Positions 35,829 to 49,110 of a DNA stretch of 64,000 bases are shown piece after piece. The DNA is taken from NCBI GenBank assembly GCA_037576195.1, contig CM075101.1, forward strand, positions 16,740,001-16,804,000, in the 5' to 3' direction. Position 1 is the first letter of the stretch, and each line of letters starts with the position of its first letter. The notes under the pieces were generated by a model. The model was not told where the DNA came from. It worked only from the letters and a program-made list of their open reading frames with translations, and made no database searches. A program made the position numbers and the translations under genes. The DNA is from Phytoseiulus persimilis (taxonomy: Eukaryota > Arthropoda > Arachnida > Mesostigmata > Phytoseiidae).

Positions 35829-36306
35829 ATGAGCAGCGCGAACGAGCAGTCGGAAGCCTTCCTGGACAAGAGTACTCCCGTTGTGGCCCTCAAACCACGG
35901 CTGGGACTTCTTTCTGGAGTATCGATCATTGTCGGTGGAATAATCGGTTCAGGGATATTCGTGTCACCGACCGGTGTCGTTCGATACGCGGGGTCTCCGG
36001 GACTGAGTCTCATCGTTTGGTTCCTCACCGGATTAGTGTGCACCATTGGAGCGCTATGCTACGCAGAGCTCGGACTCCTAATTCCGAAGTCCGGAGCGGA
36101 CTACGCTTACATACGGCACTGCTGGGGAGATCTGCCAGCGTTCATGTACCTCTGGGTTTCACTCGTGATGGTTTTTCCGATGTCCAACGCCATCGGGGCC
36201 ATTACGTTCTCACAATACTTCCTGCAGCCAATCCTCAGTGGAATGCGATGCTTGGACGAAACCCCTCCTGAACTCGCAGTGCAGATGCTAGCAGCTGCGG
36301 TCATGT
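35829..36306 (+). CDS. SLC7 transporter, alternative first exon 1a
   Basis: This single open exon has 159 codons plus one base, ending in a phase-1 donor (ATGT|GTGAGT). It encodes the N-terminal third of an SLC7 light chain: a polar N-terminus, TM1 with the substrate-site motif [12 protein letters not shown] (residues 40-51), two more membrane helices, the conserved YAELG-x-x-IPKSG-x-DYAY stretch, and an extracellular loop with Cys141, which could bind a heavy chain. The content and splice phase match exon 1b at 37476-37911, and no other downstream exons lie between them. It therefore most likely splices onto the same exon 2 (38912), giving a 488-residue isoform. The alternative is that it is the surviving first exon of a truncated duplicate gene. 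All signature residues are intact and there is no frameshift or stop. Confidence 0.8.
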
Positions 36307-37475
36307 GTGAGTACATTCCTTCTTCATAGAATATCAGCATTTCGAACAAGTTCTCCCGCCTTCTTCGAGCTCGAGGTGGAGAGATCGGACCGTCGAAATA
36401 TTCTGCTGAGATAGCTATGATCTCTGAAATTCCCACGATTCTCAATGATTATCTCGTTGAATGAAATGTGGCGCCAGCTATCCGCCACTGACAATGAGTC
36501 AGATTTCTCGCCCCGCATTGCATGAACGGGACCCGGTTTGAGATCCCGCGATAGTCGAATGGGTAGGAGATGAACTGAGAGCATTGCGTTCGCGACGGGA
36601 GGGCTCCCGTCGTGCAAGGTTGAACGAGGGATCTGAATGTGAGGTTCAAATAGCTTCCTGCCTTGGAGTACCTATCCGGCGCTTGTTGAAGATCTCTCCT
36701 TTCAACGGTGTATTGTTCATCCATGGGCATTCCTAATTATTTTCAGTCCAGGTAGGAGATGATCGGTTACAAATCAGGACGAACCATTGCGCATCCCGTC
36801 AAGGGAATGCAACGAAAGCCAAGTTGAGTATTCCGTCGCCTCATCACGGCTCAGCCGTTGAGAGTCGAAGCAGCTGGCACTCAACCAGAACACCTTGAGG
36901 AATGGGAACTGCTCCTCTGATATTTGCTCTCGAGCCGAACTCAGAATTTTGTGAGATACTCGGGCCATCTGGCTTGAATTTTCCGTCAACGCACAAAAAT
37001 GCAGTGATTGAGAGTCGATGCGGCTCGGCATGCACCGGAACACCTGGACGGAACAGAAACGGCTCTTGACGCTCTGGTTTACGGATCGAACACTCGCCAG
37101 CGCACAACTGAGCGCTCCCATGGTTCCTCCACCAAACTGCATCTCTGCCGTTGTTCCGTCAGAGAGCGAGTCCGGTGAGAGGGACGAGGCCCAACTCGAA
37201 CCCACCGCAGAGGGAACCGGAACGCGTATCGACGCTTTACTCGGTCGATTCCGCTCTCTAAAAACTGTGTTTTCTCTGTTAGTCCCTCCGTCTCGGCCCC
37301 TCTTCACTCGTAACATTTGTGAAAGGCTGTGGAGCAATTACTTGACTGCAGAATAATGTGCACTTGACTATCAGCACCACCACGAGCACTGGTGGTCGAC
37401 GGATTCAGTGACCAGCTCTGTACACGTGCGGCGAGATCAAGTGCGTCTCCGACTCGTCAAAGACCTGTGGACGTC
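36307..37475. other. Spacer between the two alternative first exons
   Basis: It would be intronic for transcripts starting at exon 1a and would hold the promoter for exon 1b. The antisense frame 36774-37337 shows no domain. Nothing else is recognised. Confidence 0.4.
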
Positions 37476-40400
37476 ATGGTGTCAGCGGACAGTGGTGATG
37501 GCGTAGGGCTCAAACGCGAGCTCGGCCTCCTCAACGGGGTGGGAATAATCGTTGGAATAATTATCGGAGCCGGAATCTTCGTTTCACCTACGGGTGTTGT
37601 GCGAAATTCGGGTTCGGCCGGAATGTCAATTATCGTGTGGGCAGCTTGTGGACTAATGTCACTCGTGGGTGCGATGTGCTACGCCGAGCTCGGAACCACG
37701 ATTCCGAAGTCGGGAGGTGACTACGCTTATATATCCAGGATTTTTGGACCTATGATGGGCTTCTTGTACCTTTGGGTGTCACTTTTGATAATGCAGCCCG
37801 TCCACAACGCAATCCAAAGTATAACGTTCGCCAATTATATCCTCGCGCCAATATTCGATGGTTGCGATTCACCCGACGCCGCCACGAGACTTCTGGCTGC
37901 CGGCGTGTTGGGTAAGTGTCCCCATCAATGGCCGAGACTGAGTGTGACCCTTCATCCTCAACCTCACTGCCCTCGTCCCAAGCTGAGTTTCCTTTGTCGC
38001 ACATCTATACGCTGACGCCGATTGCTTCTTCTCAAGCATCAGTTTGATGATATCTGTGAGGTTTCGAGAAACAATCCTCGAATGTTTACTCCAGCTCATT
38101 GGTTCAAATTTCTCTTCACGGATAGAATTTTTCTTCAATCAATTCGGATCTGTTCACGGAATTTTCCGCGCAGACTAATTGGGAAGCGGGTGTTTCGTGA
38201 AGCTCATGTGAGTCGAGCGCCTTGACGATCTCCTAATCGAAAGAGTTTATGGCAACCCTAATTTTTTGGCTCCTCTCAAGCTCATTCGGACGTAAGATCC
38301 TCCCCCTATTCCATACCAAATTGAGATTAATGTCACATTCTCATGAACGGTAGCTCGTTCAGGGTGTTTCCTCTTTGCTGTTGATAACGATGACAGTGAC
38401 AATGTGTTCACAGCTCAACAGATGTTACGACCGGAACGTCTGACGCGTCCAGGAATTTTCCTCGGAAGTGTTTTTATGAGAGGTCTACGGGGGTTCTTAT
38501 GGAATGCAACTGCCTAAGAGCTTCTCGCAAAAATGTATTGTTGGGACATGCGCGCAGCTTTGTATCGTAGTAATATATTACGGACACCGAAGGGTCGGAC
38601 TCTTCTATCGGAGCTGAAAATACCTTTGCCGACTTATTAGCGAGCAGGATCATATCGGGGAACTTTATTTCTGTCAATTGTTGGTGATGAGCGCCAAACG
38701 ATCCCCCATCCGTTGGAGCGCACTGTTGCGATCTTGTAGAGATTTAACAACTTTCGACCAGCTCTTCAGCTAAGAGGGCTTCGATGGGACGATCGAATCC
38801 AGGTTTTCAGCTTGTACTAGCCATAAAATCGGAAGCCTTGAATCGGGGATGCATTCGTTCCAGGTCGGAACTCCCTTCCAGCACTAATAGCGCTTGAACT
38901 TCCTATTCCAGGTCTGCTCACTTTCATCAACTGTTATGATGTCAAATGGGCAATGTTCGTCCAGGATTCGCTCATGTTCGCAAAGGTCCAAGCTCGTCGC
39001 AAAACCCTTTCTGGGTGCTGGTTGTTATTTTTCCAGTGGAATACTCATGAGCGGAAATATGTGCATCGAGCGACTTGATGGAGCTGCGAGACTACTCTAA
39101 GCTAGATCTCTCTGATCGTTATAGGTTTTGGCACTATGCCTCGTGATAGCGATCGGCGGATACGAGCTTCTCTTTTTGGGGAACACCGAGAACTTGACAA
39201 CTCGTCTATGGGACAATACGGTATACGATCCAAGTAGCATCTGCCTCGCTTTCTATAGCGGACTGTTCTCCTACGCGGGATGGTAAGTATATTCGAGGAG
39301 CCACTCAAAGATGAGAGCGTCGGCAGTCAGCCGTTATCCATTGTTTTTTTCCCGAAGAAATTCCTCTCTGCCGCCTGCCATTGAAAAACAATTTCGACAC
39401 CGCACCGATTCATCAAGCGGGAGGTAATAATCCTCGGAATACAAGACCAGAATGACCCTCGCCCCGCCTGGTGTTGTGCAGCTGCACTCTTGTGACGTCG
39501 GCGGATCCTTGCTTACCTGGGTTGAATGCTCTTGTGGATGTTTTCTCGCGAAACTTAAGTCTCAACTCATAACGGCATCGCCAAAGAAGACACGGAGTCG
39601 GAACTCGTGTCCACTAAGCTCTTTCCCTCTTATCTGAGCTCCTTATGAACGGAACGAAATGTGTCCCTCTCTAGCCGACCACTGCCTCCACCCAAATCGG
39701 TTTCCCATGCACCATTTCATCCGGAATGACACCAAATCCGCCATTTGGCGACAGCTGTGAGGCAGCCTTATGTGCAGAGCGAGTAGAAAGGCTGAATGAC
39801 CAAGAGCTCGCTTGACACAAAACATGTATTACCACCCGGATGTGTAAACTATCGTTCATGCAGGCCGGAAATAATGTTCGCTTAACACACACGCGACGGA
39901 AAATGTCTCAAACGGCTCGTGCCTAGCCGAACGATGTCACTTGCGACTCATCCCGAAGTCTTGCACGAAGACTATATTCTTGACTTCCCAGCTCGAGCTT
40001 TCGGGAAGAATCAGCGGGGGAGACACGCGATAAATAACCACAACTATGACCATACGATTAGCGCTACGGCCGATTATTATCTTGGATTGATTGCTGCTTT
40101 GCCGTACATCTAGTTAGTTCCGGGAGGAGTCTCGGTAGTTTTCTGGGCTCGGAGGCGAATTTCCGCTGGGTAGTTATGGGGATATCCTCTGATGCAGAGT
40201 CGTAACTACGCAATGTGCCGTGGCGGGCGGGACCTAAAAGTCGCGGGGAACGCTTCCGCTCGAAGATCCTACCAAGGAAAAGATGAGTTGATTGTCATTG
40301 AGACGCGCCCAAGACGGATTTATCCGGATGACAATGACCTACACAATGGACACTGCAACCGCAAATCGCGAACTTCAGTGGCACGCTTCATTCCAGGAAC

Positions 40401-42497
40401 TATCTGAACTTCGTCACAGAGGAACTGAAGGATCCGTTCCGGAATCTTCCGTACGCTATTTACATATCACTCCCGATTGTCACCATTGTTTATCTGCTTG
40501 CGAACGTTGCATATTTCGTGGTGCTCTCAACTACGGAAATCGGCTCTGCATCCGCGGTCGCAGTGGTGAGGAAACACTTGACTCCACTTATCGATTGCAT
40601 ATTTCCCCGGAAAACGATCATTCATGGGGCGGCATTCCCCTCGGAGAAGTGAGCTTCCGAACGAGTTTCCAGAAGCGAGAATTATTCATCCTCCTGGCTC
40701 ATTGCTCGCATTCCTCGATGACGACAATCTCGAACCACATCCCGCCGTCAGAAACACAGTGGAACGGAGGTTATTCATTCGCTTCTTCCGTTTCAGGCTT
40801 TCGGGGAACGCACACTCGGCTCTTTCTCCTGGATTATTCCAGTGGCAGTTGCCTTGTCGACGTTTGGTGGTTTGAATGGCGGCATATTCGCCAGTTCAAG
40901 GTAATCGTCCGCTGTCAGGAATCTCGGAAAGAACGAACGGAAGATACAGTTCTAATCCTGAGCTCGCTTTCCTCAAGTCTAATCCTCAAGTTTTCGAACG
41001 ATCAAAAACGTTGTCATGGCCGATGACCACGGCGAACGGTTGGGGAACTCCGGCCAGGCCTCGGACGCATTTTTCTCCTACAGCACCAGAATGGAATCAG
41101 CCTAACGGGTCCTTAACAACCTGCAGGTTGTTTTTTGTCGGTGCTCGACAAGGCCATCTGCCAGACGTCATATCCATGATCAACGTGGATTGCTGCACCC
41201 CAACTCCGTCGCTCGTGTTCCTGGTTCGTATCTCGTGTATCTCCCAATGTATTTGCTAAGACGAAGTTTCCGTTCGTACCAGAATTACAAAGTGTGTCGA
41301 GTCGCTTGATATCCCCGACAACATCAAGCGTAGCTGCATGGAATGGGTGCAACCAGAAATGTGACGACCCACTGAATGTTTCTGTCAATTTCCGGCAACA
41401 GTATATGGGGTTCCAGAGCGGATCCCAGGCCAAGAAGCACTGAGCCTTTTCATACTTACCGTTCGAAAGATCTCAACTAGCATGCTCACAACCAGCGGAC
41501 TGAGGGCCCTGCTTCGCGGCACCGTATTGAAGTGCGAGCTGCTTCATGGAGTGAGGCTCGGGCGACGCTGAGTAGTGATTGACTCCTTGAAGTCTGTCGG
41601 TCACCGTCCCTCGAAATGAGAGGTTCCCAAGGATGACATGTCAAAGCTGCCTGTATTGGGAGCAGAGTATAGAGTCTTAGTCCGAAGGAGCAATGGTATC
41701 AGAAGACGACCGGGTGGGCTGCTCGGCTGGTCAACAGGGGGAAAGGTCATTTCCACTTGAGCAGGATGCTGAGATTCTTGCTTTCGAGTCGGAAGGTCTC
41801 GTCGATTTCATCCACCTTTGCTGTGTTCGTTTCAGTGTCTCCTGTCGCTGATATACTTGTCGAACACCGATGTTTTCGTGCTAATCAACTACACGGCTTT
41901 CACTGAGGCTCTGTTCATCATGCTATCCGTCGGAGGACTCCTCCGGCTGAGATACAAACAACCCGATCTCGAGAGACCCATCAAGGTGCTCGTGGGCTCA
42001 CATATACTTGATGATAATCTTTGAGCGTCTCGATCCGACCTCGAGTACTAATATCAGACGCGCGGCTGGAATCGCATGAATATTACACCTACCTTCCTTC
42101 GACCCCTTGCAGGTGAACATAATACTGCCGATTGTGTTCTTCTTCATCTCGATCTTCCTGGTGGTGCTGCCGTTCTTCTCTCAGCCACTCGAAACACTCA
42201 TCGGGCTGGGCATCGCTTTGTCCGGGATTCCGGTGTATTTTGTGACCGTAAACTGGAAAAACAAGCCCATCGGTTATCGGAACTTGATATGTGGGTGCAG
42301 ATACCTCCGCAGTAAATTTGAAGCCTTTCTCGTTTACCGGAATCTACTCCAGGGAGCTCCTCTCCGAAGTACAGGGAAAGGGAGAACACGGAGCAAACAT
42401 CCAAACGCCTAACTGAAACATTTTCTCTATTTGTCTAGCATCTGCGACGGCTCTGATACAAAAGTTGCTTAACAGCTTACCGGAGAAGACCGACTGA
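37476..42497 (+). CDS. SLC7 heteromeric amino-acid transporter light chain (b0,+AT/LAT type)
   Basis: Nine exons: 37476-37911 (1b), 38912-38985, 39125-39282, 40397-40565, 40797-40900, 41127-41223, 41836-41985, 42113-42290, 42439-42497, giving 474 residues, close to the usual length. All junctions are GT-AG and frame-consistent. Twelve membrane helices are expected. TM1 carries [12 protein letters not shown] (31-42), and Cys130 sits in the loop used for the disulfide to the 4F2hc/rBAT heavy chain. Exon 2 has the family block [18 protein letters not shown]; exons 3-4 join at a split W codon to give [18 protein letters not shown]. Exons 5-6 give [24 protein letters not shown]. Such proteins exchange neutral or cationic amino acids at the plasma membrane. 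The subtype (SLC7A9-like versus LAT-like) cannot be settled by eye. The donor after exon 2 (AAG|GTCCAA) is weak but gives the expected join AK|VLALCL. Confidence 0.92.
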
Positions 42498-43619
42498 TCT
42501 TTCTGCGCCTCCGGAGTTTCCAGAGATGAATATCGTATGCAGAGACCATCCCAAACTTGAGCGGATTTCGCGATGCCACGCTCCTCGATGTGACGGGGCC
42601 ACTTGGCCCCCAGGGAGATTCGGAGTGGCCAGCTGACAAGTGATCCGGCCCGCTCATAGGCTCAGGCAATTATGTAATGATCAATCTTCAAGCGATGGAA
42701 ACGGCGAATAAACCGATGAAGATGGACGAACCGAGGCGCGATTCAATTTGGAAGTGCGTTCTACCTTCCCTCATCTCGTAATAGATCTCGAGCGAGTTTC
42801 ACTGCCCGGAGATTCTTCTCCAGATGCGGAGATTTTCATGATTGACGGTATCTAGGGCTTCGTTGAGTATTCGTCCGCAATGGAAAATATCCGGACCCCG
42901 CTTCCGTGAGGTGGGCTCGAGCGGACTTCTACGAACGGAGCGACTAAGTCGCCAGCTGTAGCTGCTTCGTGACCGTCATTGACAATATCGAGATTTCGTC
43001 GATTTTCGCAAAGCGTGCTTCACGCTCGCTCGCCGCGAGCTGTGCTAGGCGAGCTGTTGTCTTATTTCCGAAGGCCCGCGTGGAGCCGAAGTTCACGAGG
43101 CCGGTCGAATAATCCGTTATTTTTTAAATCCCCCGGCAGAGCGGAGTTGTTCAAGCAATAAGTTCTCAATTTCACAGCCGAGACGCTTCGTGATTTCTCC
43201 GGATATTCAGCTCGGAGTCCGTGACCGTTAGAAAGACGCCGGTGAGGCTCTCAGATTTGTCCGGGATCGCGTGGCGCGCTCGGTCAGTTGCAATCACTAG
43301 TGATCCGTTTTCAGTCCGATTTGTCCACCCATGATTCTGAGCGAAGCGGTGCACTTTTTTTCAGCATAGCTCTAGCTTTGTTGTCAGCCGTTCCTCTCGT
43401 TGGGCTCCCCTGAATTTTTCGAACCCAGGGATGGGACATGGAAAGTTTATCAGAAGCGAACGAGGAGAGGTGCGGGGATTCATTTGCACGGGATTGGGCC
43501 CGACAATACACAGATCTGGCCGAGTCTACAGTTCGTCGATGAAGTCGGAGCATAGAGCTTCTGGCATTTCTGTGCTCTGTTAATAGGTACGTGGAAAACT
43601 GAAGTCAGCGATTGAGATG
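42498..43619. other. 3' flank of the transporter
   Basis: An AATAAA at 42707-42712, 210 bp past the stop, is a plausible poly(A) signal for the transporter. No other gene or RNA was recognised before the satellite begins. Confidence 0.4.
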
Positions 43620-46600
43620 GAAATGAGGCATCTGACCATACTTTTCGAAAGCTGGATGGGGTACTCCCAGAACCAGTCTAACCATACTTTTCAAAAACCG
43701 GAGGGGTGATTCCGGAACCAGTCTGACCATACTTTTCAAAAGCTGGAGGGGTGTTTCCGGGACCAATCTGACCATACCCTTCCAAGTCCGGAGGGGTGAT
43801 TCAAGAACCGGTCTGACCAAACTTTTCAAAAGCTGGAGGGGTGATTCCAGAGCCAGTCTGACCATACTTTTCAAAAGCTGGATGGGGTATTTCCAGAACC
43901 AGTCTGACTATACTTTTCAAAGGCTGGAGGGCGTGATTCCGAGACGAATCTGATCATCCTCTGCCAAGTATAGAGGGGTGATTCCGAGACCAATCTGACC
44001 GTACTTTTCGGAACCTGGAGAGGTCATTCCGAGACCAGTCTGACCATACTTTTCAAAAGCTGAAGGGGTGATTCCGGGACCAATCTGACCATACTTTTCA
44101 AAAGCTGGAGGGGTGTTTCCGGGACCAATCTGACCATACCCTTCCAAGTCCGGAGGGGTGATTCAAGAACCGGTCTGACCAAACTTTTCAAAAGCTGGAG
44201 GGGTGATTCCAGAGCCAGTCTGACCATACTTTTCAAAAGCTGGATGGGGTATTTCCAGAACCAGTCTGACTATACTTTTCAAAGGCTGGAGGGCGTGATT
44301 CCGAGACCAATCTCACCATCCTCTCCCAAGTTTGGAGGGGTGATTCCGAGACCAATCTGACCATACTTTTCGGAACCTGGAGAGGTCATTCCGAGACCAG
44401 TCTGACCATACTTTTCAAAAGCTGGAGGGGTGATCCCGGGACCAATCTGACCATACTTTTCAAAAGCTGGAGGGGTGTTTCCGGGACCAATCTGACCATA
44501 CCCTTCCAAGTCCGGAGGGGTGATTCAAGAACCGGTCTGACCAAACTTTTCAAAAGCTGGAGGGGTGATTCCAGAGCCAGTCTGACCATACTTTTCAAAA
44601 GCTGAATGGGATATTTCCAGAACCAGTCTAACCATACTTTTCAAAAACCGGAGGGGTGATTCCGAGACCAATCTCACCATCCTCTCCCAAGTTTGGAGGG
44701 GTGATTCCGAGACCAATCTGACCATACTTTTCGGAACCTGGAGAGGTCATTCCGAGACCAGTCTGACCATACTTTTCAAAAGCTGGAGGGGTGATTCCGG
44801 GACCAATCTGACCATACTTTTCAAAAGCTGGAGGGGTGTTTCCGGGACCAATCTGACCATACCCTTCCAAGTCCGGAGGGGTGATTCAAGAACCGGTCTG
44901 ACCAAACTTTTCAAAAGCTGGAGGGGTGATTCCAGAGCCAGTCTGACCATACTTTTCAAAAGCTGGATGGGGTATTTCCAGAACCAGTCTGACTATACTT
45001 TTCAAAGGCTGGAGGGCGTGATTCCGAGACCAATCTCACCATCCTCTCCCAAGTTTGGAGGGGTGATTCCGAGACCAATCTGACCATACTTTTCGGAACC
45101 TGGAGAGGTCATTCCGAGACCAGTCTGACCATACTTTTCAAAAGCTGGAGGGGTGATTCCGGGACCAATCTGACCATACTTTTCAAAAGCTGGAGGGGTG
45201 TTTCCGGGACCAATCTGACCATACCCTTCCAAGTCCGGAGGGGTGGTTCAAGAACCGGTCTGACCAAACTTTTCAAAAGGTGGAGGGGTGATTCCAGAGC
45301 CAGTCTGACCATACTTTTCAAAAGCTGAATGGGATATTTCCAGAACCAGTCTAACCATACTTTTCAAAAACCGGAGGGGTGATTCCGAGACCAATCTCAC
45401 CATCCTCTCCCAAGTTTGGAGGGGTGATTCCGAGACCAATCTGACCATACTTTTCGGAACCTGGAGAGGTCATTCCGAGACCAGTCTGACCATACTTTTC
45501 AAAAGCTGGAGGGGTGATTCCGGGACCAATCTGACCATACTTTTCAAAAGCTGGAGGGGTGTTTCCGGGACCAATCTGACCATACCCTTCCAAGTCCGGA
45601 GGGGTGATTCAAGAACCGGTCTGACCAAACTTTTCAAAAGCTGGAGGGGTGATTCCAGAGCCAGTCTGACCATACTTTTCAAAAGCTGGATGGGGTATTT
45701 CCAGAACCAGTCTGACTATACTTTTCAAAGGCTGGAGGGCGTGATTCCGAGACCAATCTCACCATCCTCTCCCAAGTTTGGAGGGGTGATTCCGAGACCA
45801 ATCTGACCATACTTTTCGGAACCTGGAGAGGTCATTCCGAGACCAGTCTGACCATACATTCAAAAGCTGGAGGGGTGATTCCGGGACCAATCTGACCATA
45901 CTCTTCCAAGCCTGGAGGGGTCTGGAGGGGTGATCCCGTGACCAATCTGAGCATACACTTCCAAGCCTGGAGGGGTGATCCCAGAACCAGTCTGACCATA
46001 CTTCTCAAAACCTGGAGGGGTGATTCCGAGACCAATCTGACCATACTTTCCAAAAAATGGAGAAGTTATTCCGAGACCAGTCTGACCGTACTTTTCAAGA
46101 GCTGGAGGGGTGATTGCGGGACCAATCTGACCATCCTCTCCCAAGTTTGGAGGGGTGATTCCGAGACCAATCTGACCATCCTCTCCCAAGTTTGGAGGGG
46201 TGATTCCGAGACCAATCTGACCATTAATTTCCAAGTTTGGAGGGGTGATTCCGGGACCAATCTGACCATACTCTTCCAAGCCTGGAGGAGCCTTGAGGGG
46301 TGATCCCGTGACCAATCTCACCATACTCTTCCAAGCCTGGAGGGGTGACCCCAGAACCAGTCTGACCATACTTCTCAAAACCTGGAGGGGTGATTCCGAG
46401 ACCAATCTGACCATACTTTTCAAAAAATGGAGAAGTTATTCCGAGACCAGTCTGACCGTACTTTTCAAAAGCTGGAGGGGTGATTGCGGGACCAATCTGA
46501 CCATCCTCTCCCAAGTTTGGAGGGATGATTCCGAGACCAATCTGACCATCCTCTCCCAAGTTTGAAGGGGTGATTCCGAGACCAATCTGACCATTAATTT

Positions 46601-47204
46601 CCAAGTCTGGAGGGGTGACCCCAGAACCAGTCTGACCATACTTCTCAATACCTGGAGGGGTGATTCCGAGACCAATCTGACCATCCTCTGCCAAGTCTGG
46701 AGAGTTCATTCCGAGAGCAATCTGGCCATACACTGCCAAGTCTGGAAGGGCGATTCCAGAACCAGTCTGACTATACTTTTCAAAGGCTGGAGGGGTGATT
46801 CCGAGACGAATCTGATCGTCCTCTGCCAAGTATAGAGGGGTGATTCCGAGACCAATCTGACCATACTTTTCGGAACCTGGAGAGGTCATTCCGAGACCAG
46901 TCTGGCCATACTTTTCGGAACCTGGAGAGGTCATTCCGAGACCAGTCTGGCCATACTTTTCAAAAGCTGGAGGGGTGATTCCGGGACCAATCTGACCATA
47001 CTCTTCCAAGCCTGGAGGGGTCTGGAGGGGTGATCCCGTGACCAATCTGACAATACTCTTCCAAGCCTGGAGGGGTGATCCCAGAACCAGTTTGACCATA
47101 CTTCTCAAAACCTGGAGGGTTGATTCCGAGACCAATCTGACCATACTTTCCAAAACCTGGAGAGGTCATTCCGAGACCAGTCTGACCATACTTTTCAGAA
47201 GCTG

Positions 47205-48059
47205 GAGGGGTGATTCCGGGACCAATCTGACCATACTCTTCCAAGCCTGGAGGAGCCTTGAGGGGTGATCCCGTGACCAATCTGACCATACGCTTCCAAG
47301 CCTGGAGGGGTGACCCCAGAACCAGTCTGACCTTCTTAAAACCTGGAGGGGTGATACCGAGACCAATCTGACCATACTTTTCAAAAAATGGAGAAGTTAT
47401 TCCGAGACCAGTCTGACCGTACTTTTCAAAAGCTGGAGGGGTGATTGCGGGACCAATCTGACCATCCTCTCCCAAGTTTGAAGGGGTGATTCCGAGACCA
47501 ATCTGACCATCCTCTCCCAAGTTTGGAGGGGTGATTCCGAGACCAATCTGACCATTAATTTCCAAGTCTGGAAGGGTGATTCCGGGACCAATCTGACCAT
47601 ACTCTTCCAAGCCTGGAGGAGCCTTGAGGGGTGATCCCGTGACCAATCTGACCATACTCTTCCAAGCCTGGAGGGGTGACCCCAGAACCAGTCTGACCAT
47701 ACTTCTCAAAACCTGGAGGGGTGATTCCGAGACCAATCTGACCATACTTTTCAAAAAATGGAGAAATTATTCCGAGACCAGTCTGACCGTACTTTTCAAA
47801 AGCTGGAGGGGTGATTGCGGGACCAATCTGACCATCCTCTCCCAAGTTTGGAGGGGTGATCCCGAGACCAATCTGACCATCCTCTACCAAGTTTGGAGGG
47901 GTGATTCCGAGACCAATCTGATCATTGATTTCCAAGTCTCGAGGGCCGATTCCGAGACCAATCTGACCATTACTTTCCAAGTTTTGAGGGGTGATCTCGG
48001 GACCGATCTGACCATCACTTCCCAAGTCTGGAGGGGTGATCCCGAGACCAATAAGACAA
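47205..48059. repeat. Copy 1 of a 1051-bp-offset segmental duplication in the array
   Basis: This segment is nearly identical to 48256-49110. Shared private variants include TTCTTAAAACCTGGAGGGG (47331 and 48382) and GGAAGGGTGATTCC (47571 and 48622). Such identity over many units indicates recent unequal exchange. Confidence 0.75.
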
Positions 48060-48255
48060 GACTTTTCAAAAAATGGAGAAGTTATTCCGAGACCAGTCTG
48101 ACCGTACTTTTCAAAAGCTGGAGGGGTGATTGCGGGACCAATCTGACCATCCTCTCCCAAGTTTGAAGGGGTGATTCCGAGACCAATCTGACCATCCTCT
48201 CCCAAGTTTGGAGGGGTGATTCCGAGACCAATCTGACCATTAATTTCCAAGTCTG

Positions 48256-49110
48256 GAGGGGTGATTCCGGGACCAATCTGACCATACTCTTCCAAGCCTG
48301 GAGGAGCCTTGAGGGGTGATCCCGTGACCAATCTGACCATACGCTTCCAAGCCTGGAGGGGTGACCCCAGAACCAGTCTGACCTTCTTAAAACCTGGAGG
48401 GGTGATACCGAGACCAATCTGACCATACTTTTCAAAAAATGGAGAAGTTATTCCGAGACCAGTCTGACCGTACTTTTCAAAAGCTGGAGGGGTGATTGCG
48501 GGACCAATCTGACCATCCTCTCCCAAGTTTGAAGGGGTGATTCCGAGACCAATCTGACCATCCTCTCCCAAGTTTGGAGGGGTGATTCCGAGACCAATCT
48601 GACCATTAATTTCCAAGTCTGGAAGGGTGATTCCGGGACCAATCTGACCATACTCTTCCAAGCCTGGAGGAGCCTTGAGGGGTGATCCCGTGACCAATCT
48701 GACCATACTCTTCCAAGCCTGGAGGGGTGACCCCAGAACCAGTCTGACCATACTTCTCAAAACCTGGAGGGGTGATTCCGAGACCAATCTGACCATACTT
48801 TTCAAAAAATGGAGAAATTATTCCGAGACCAGTCTGACCGTACTTTTCAAAAGCTGGAGGGGTGATTGCGGGACCAATCTGACCATCCTCTCCCAAGTTT
48901 GGAGGGGTGATCCCGAGACCAATCTGACCATCCTCTACCAAGTTTGGAGGGGTGATTCCGAGACCAATCTGATCATTGATTTCCAAGTCTCGAGGGCCGA
49001 TTCCGAGACCAATCTGACCATTACTTTCCAAGTTTTGAGGGGTGATCTCGGGACCGATCTGACCATCACTTCCCAAGTCTGGAGGGGTGATCCCGAGACC
49101 AATAAGACAA
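48256..49110. repeat. Copy 2 of the segmental duplication in the array
   Basis: Near-identical to 47205-48059. The copies diverge at both ends where different unit variants follow. Confidence 0.75.

Noticed and set aside
36640..36670. tRNA-like GGTTCAAAT box
   Set aside because: No paired stems or A box could be placed around it.
40292..41026. 244-codon plus-strand frame across the transporter
   Set aside because: It reads transporter exons 4 and 5 in the wrong frame and includes the intron between them; the phase-matched exons explain the region.
47555..48805. 416-codon minus-strand frame as a repetitive protein gene
   Set aside because: It is explained by a 45-bp unit that preserves all frames; related units carry stops and no initiating exon is seen. 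Kept only as a question under findings.
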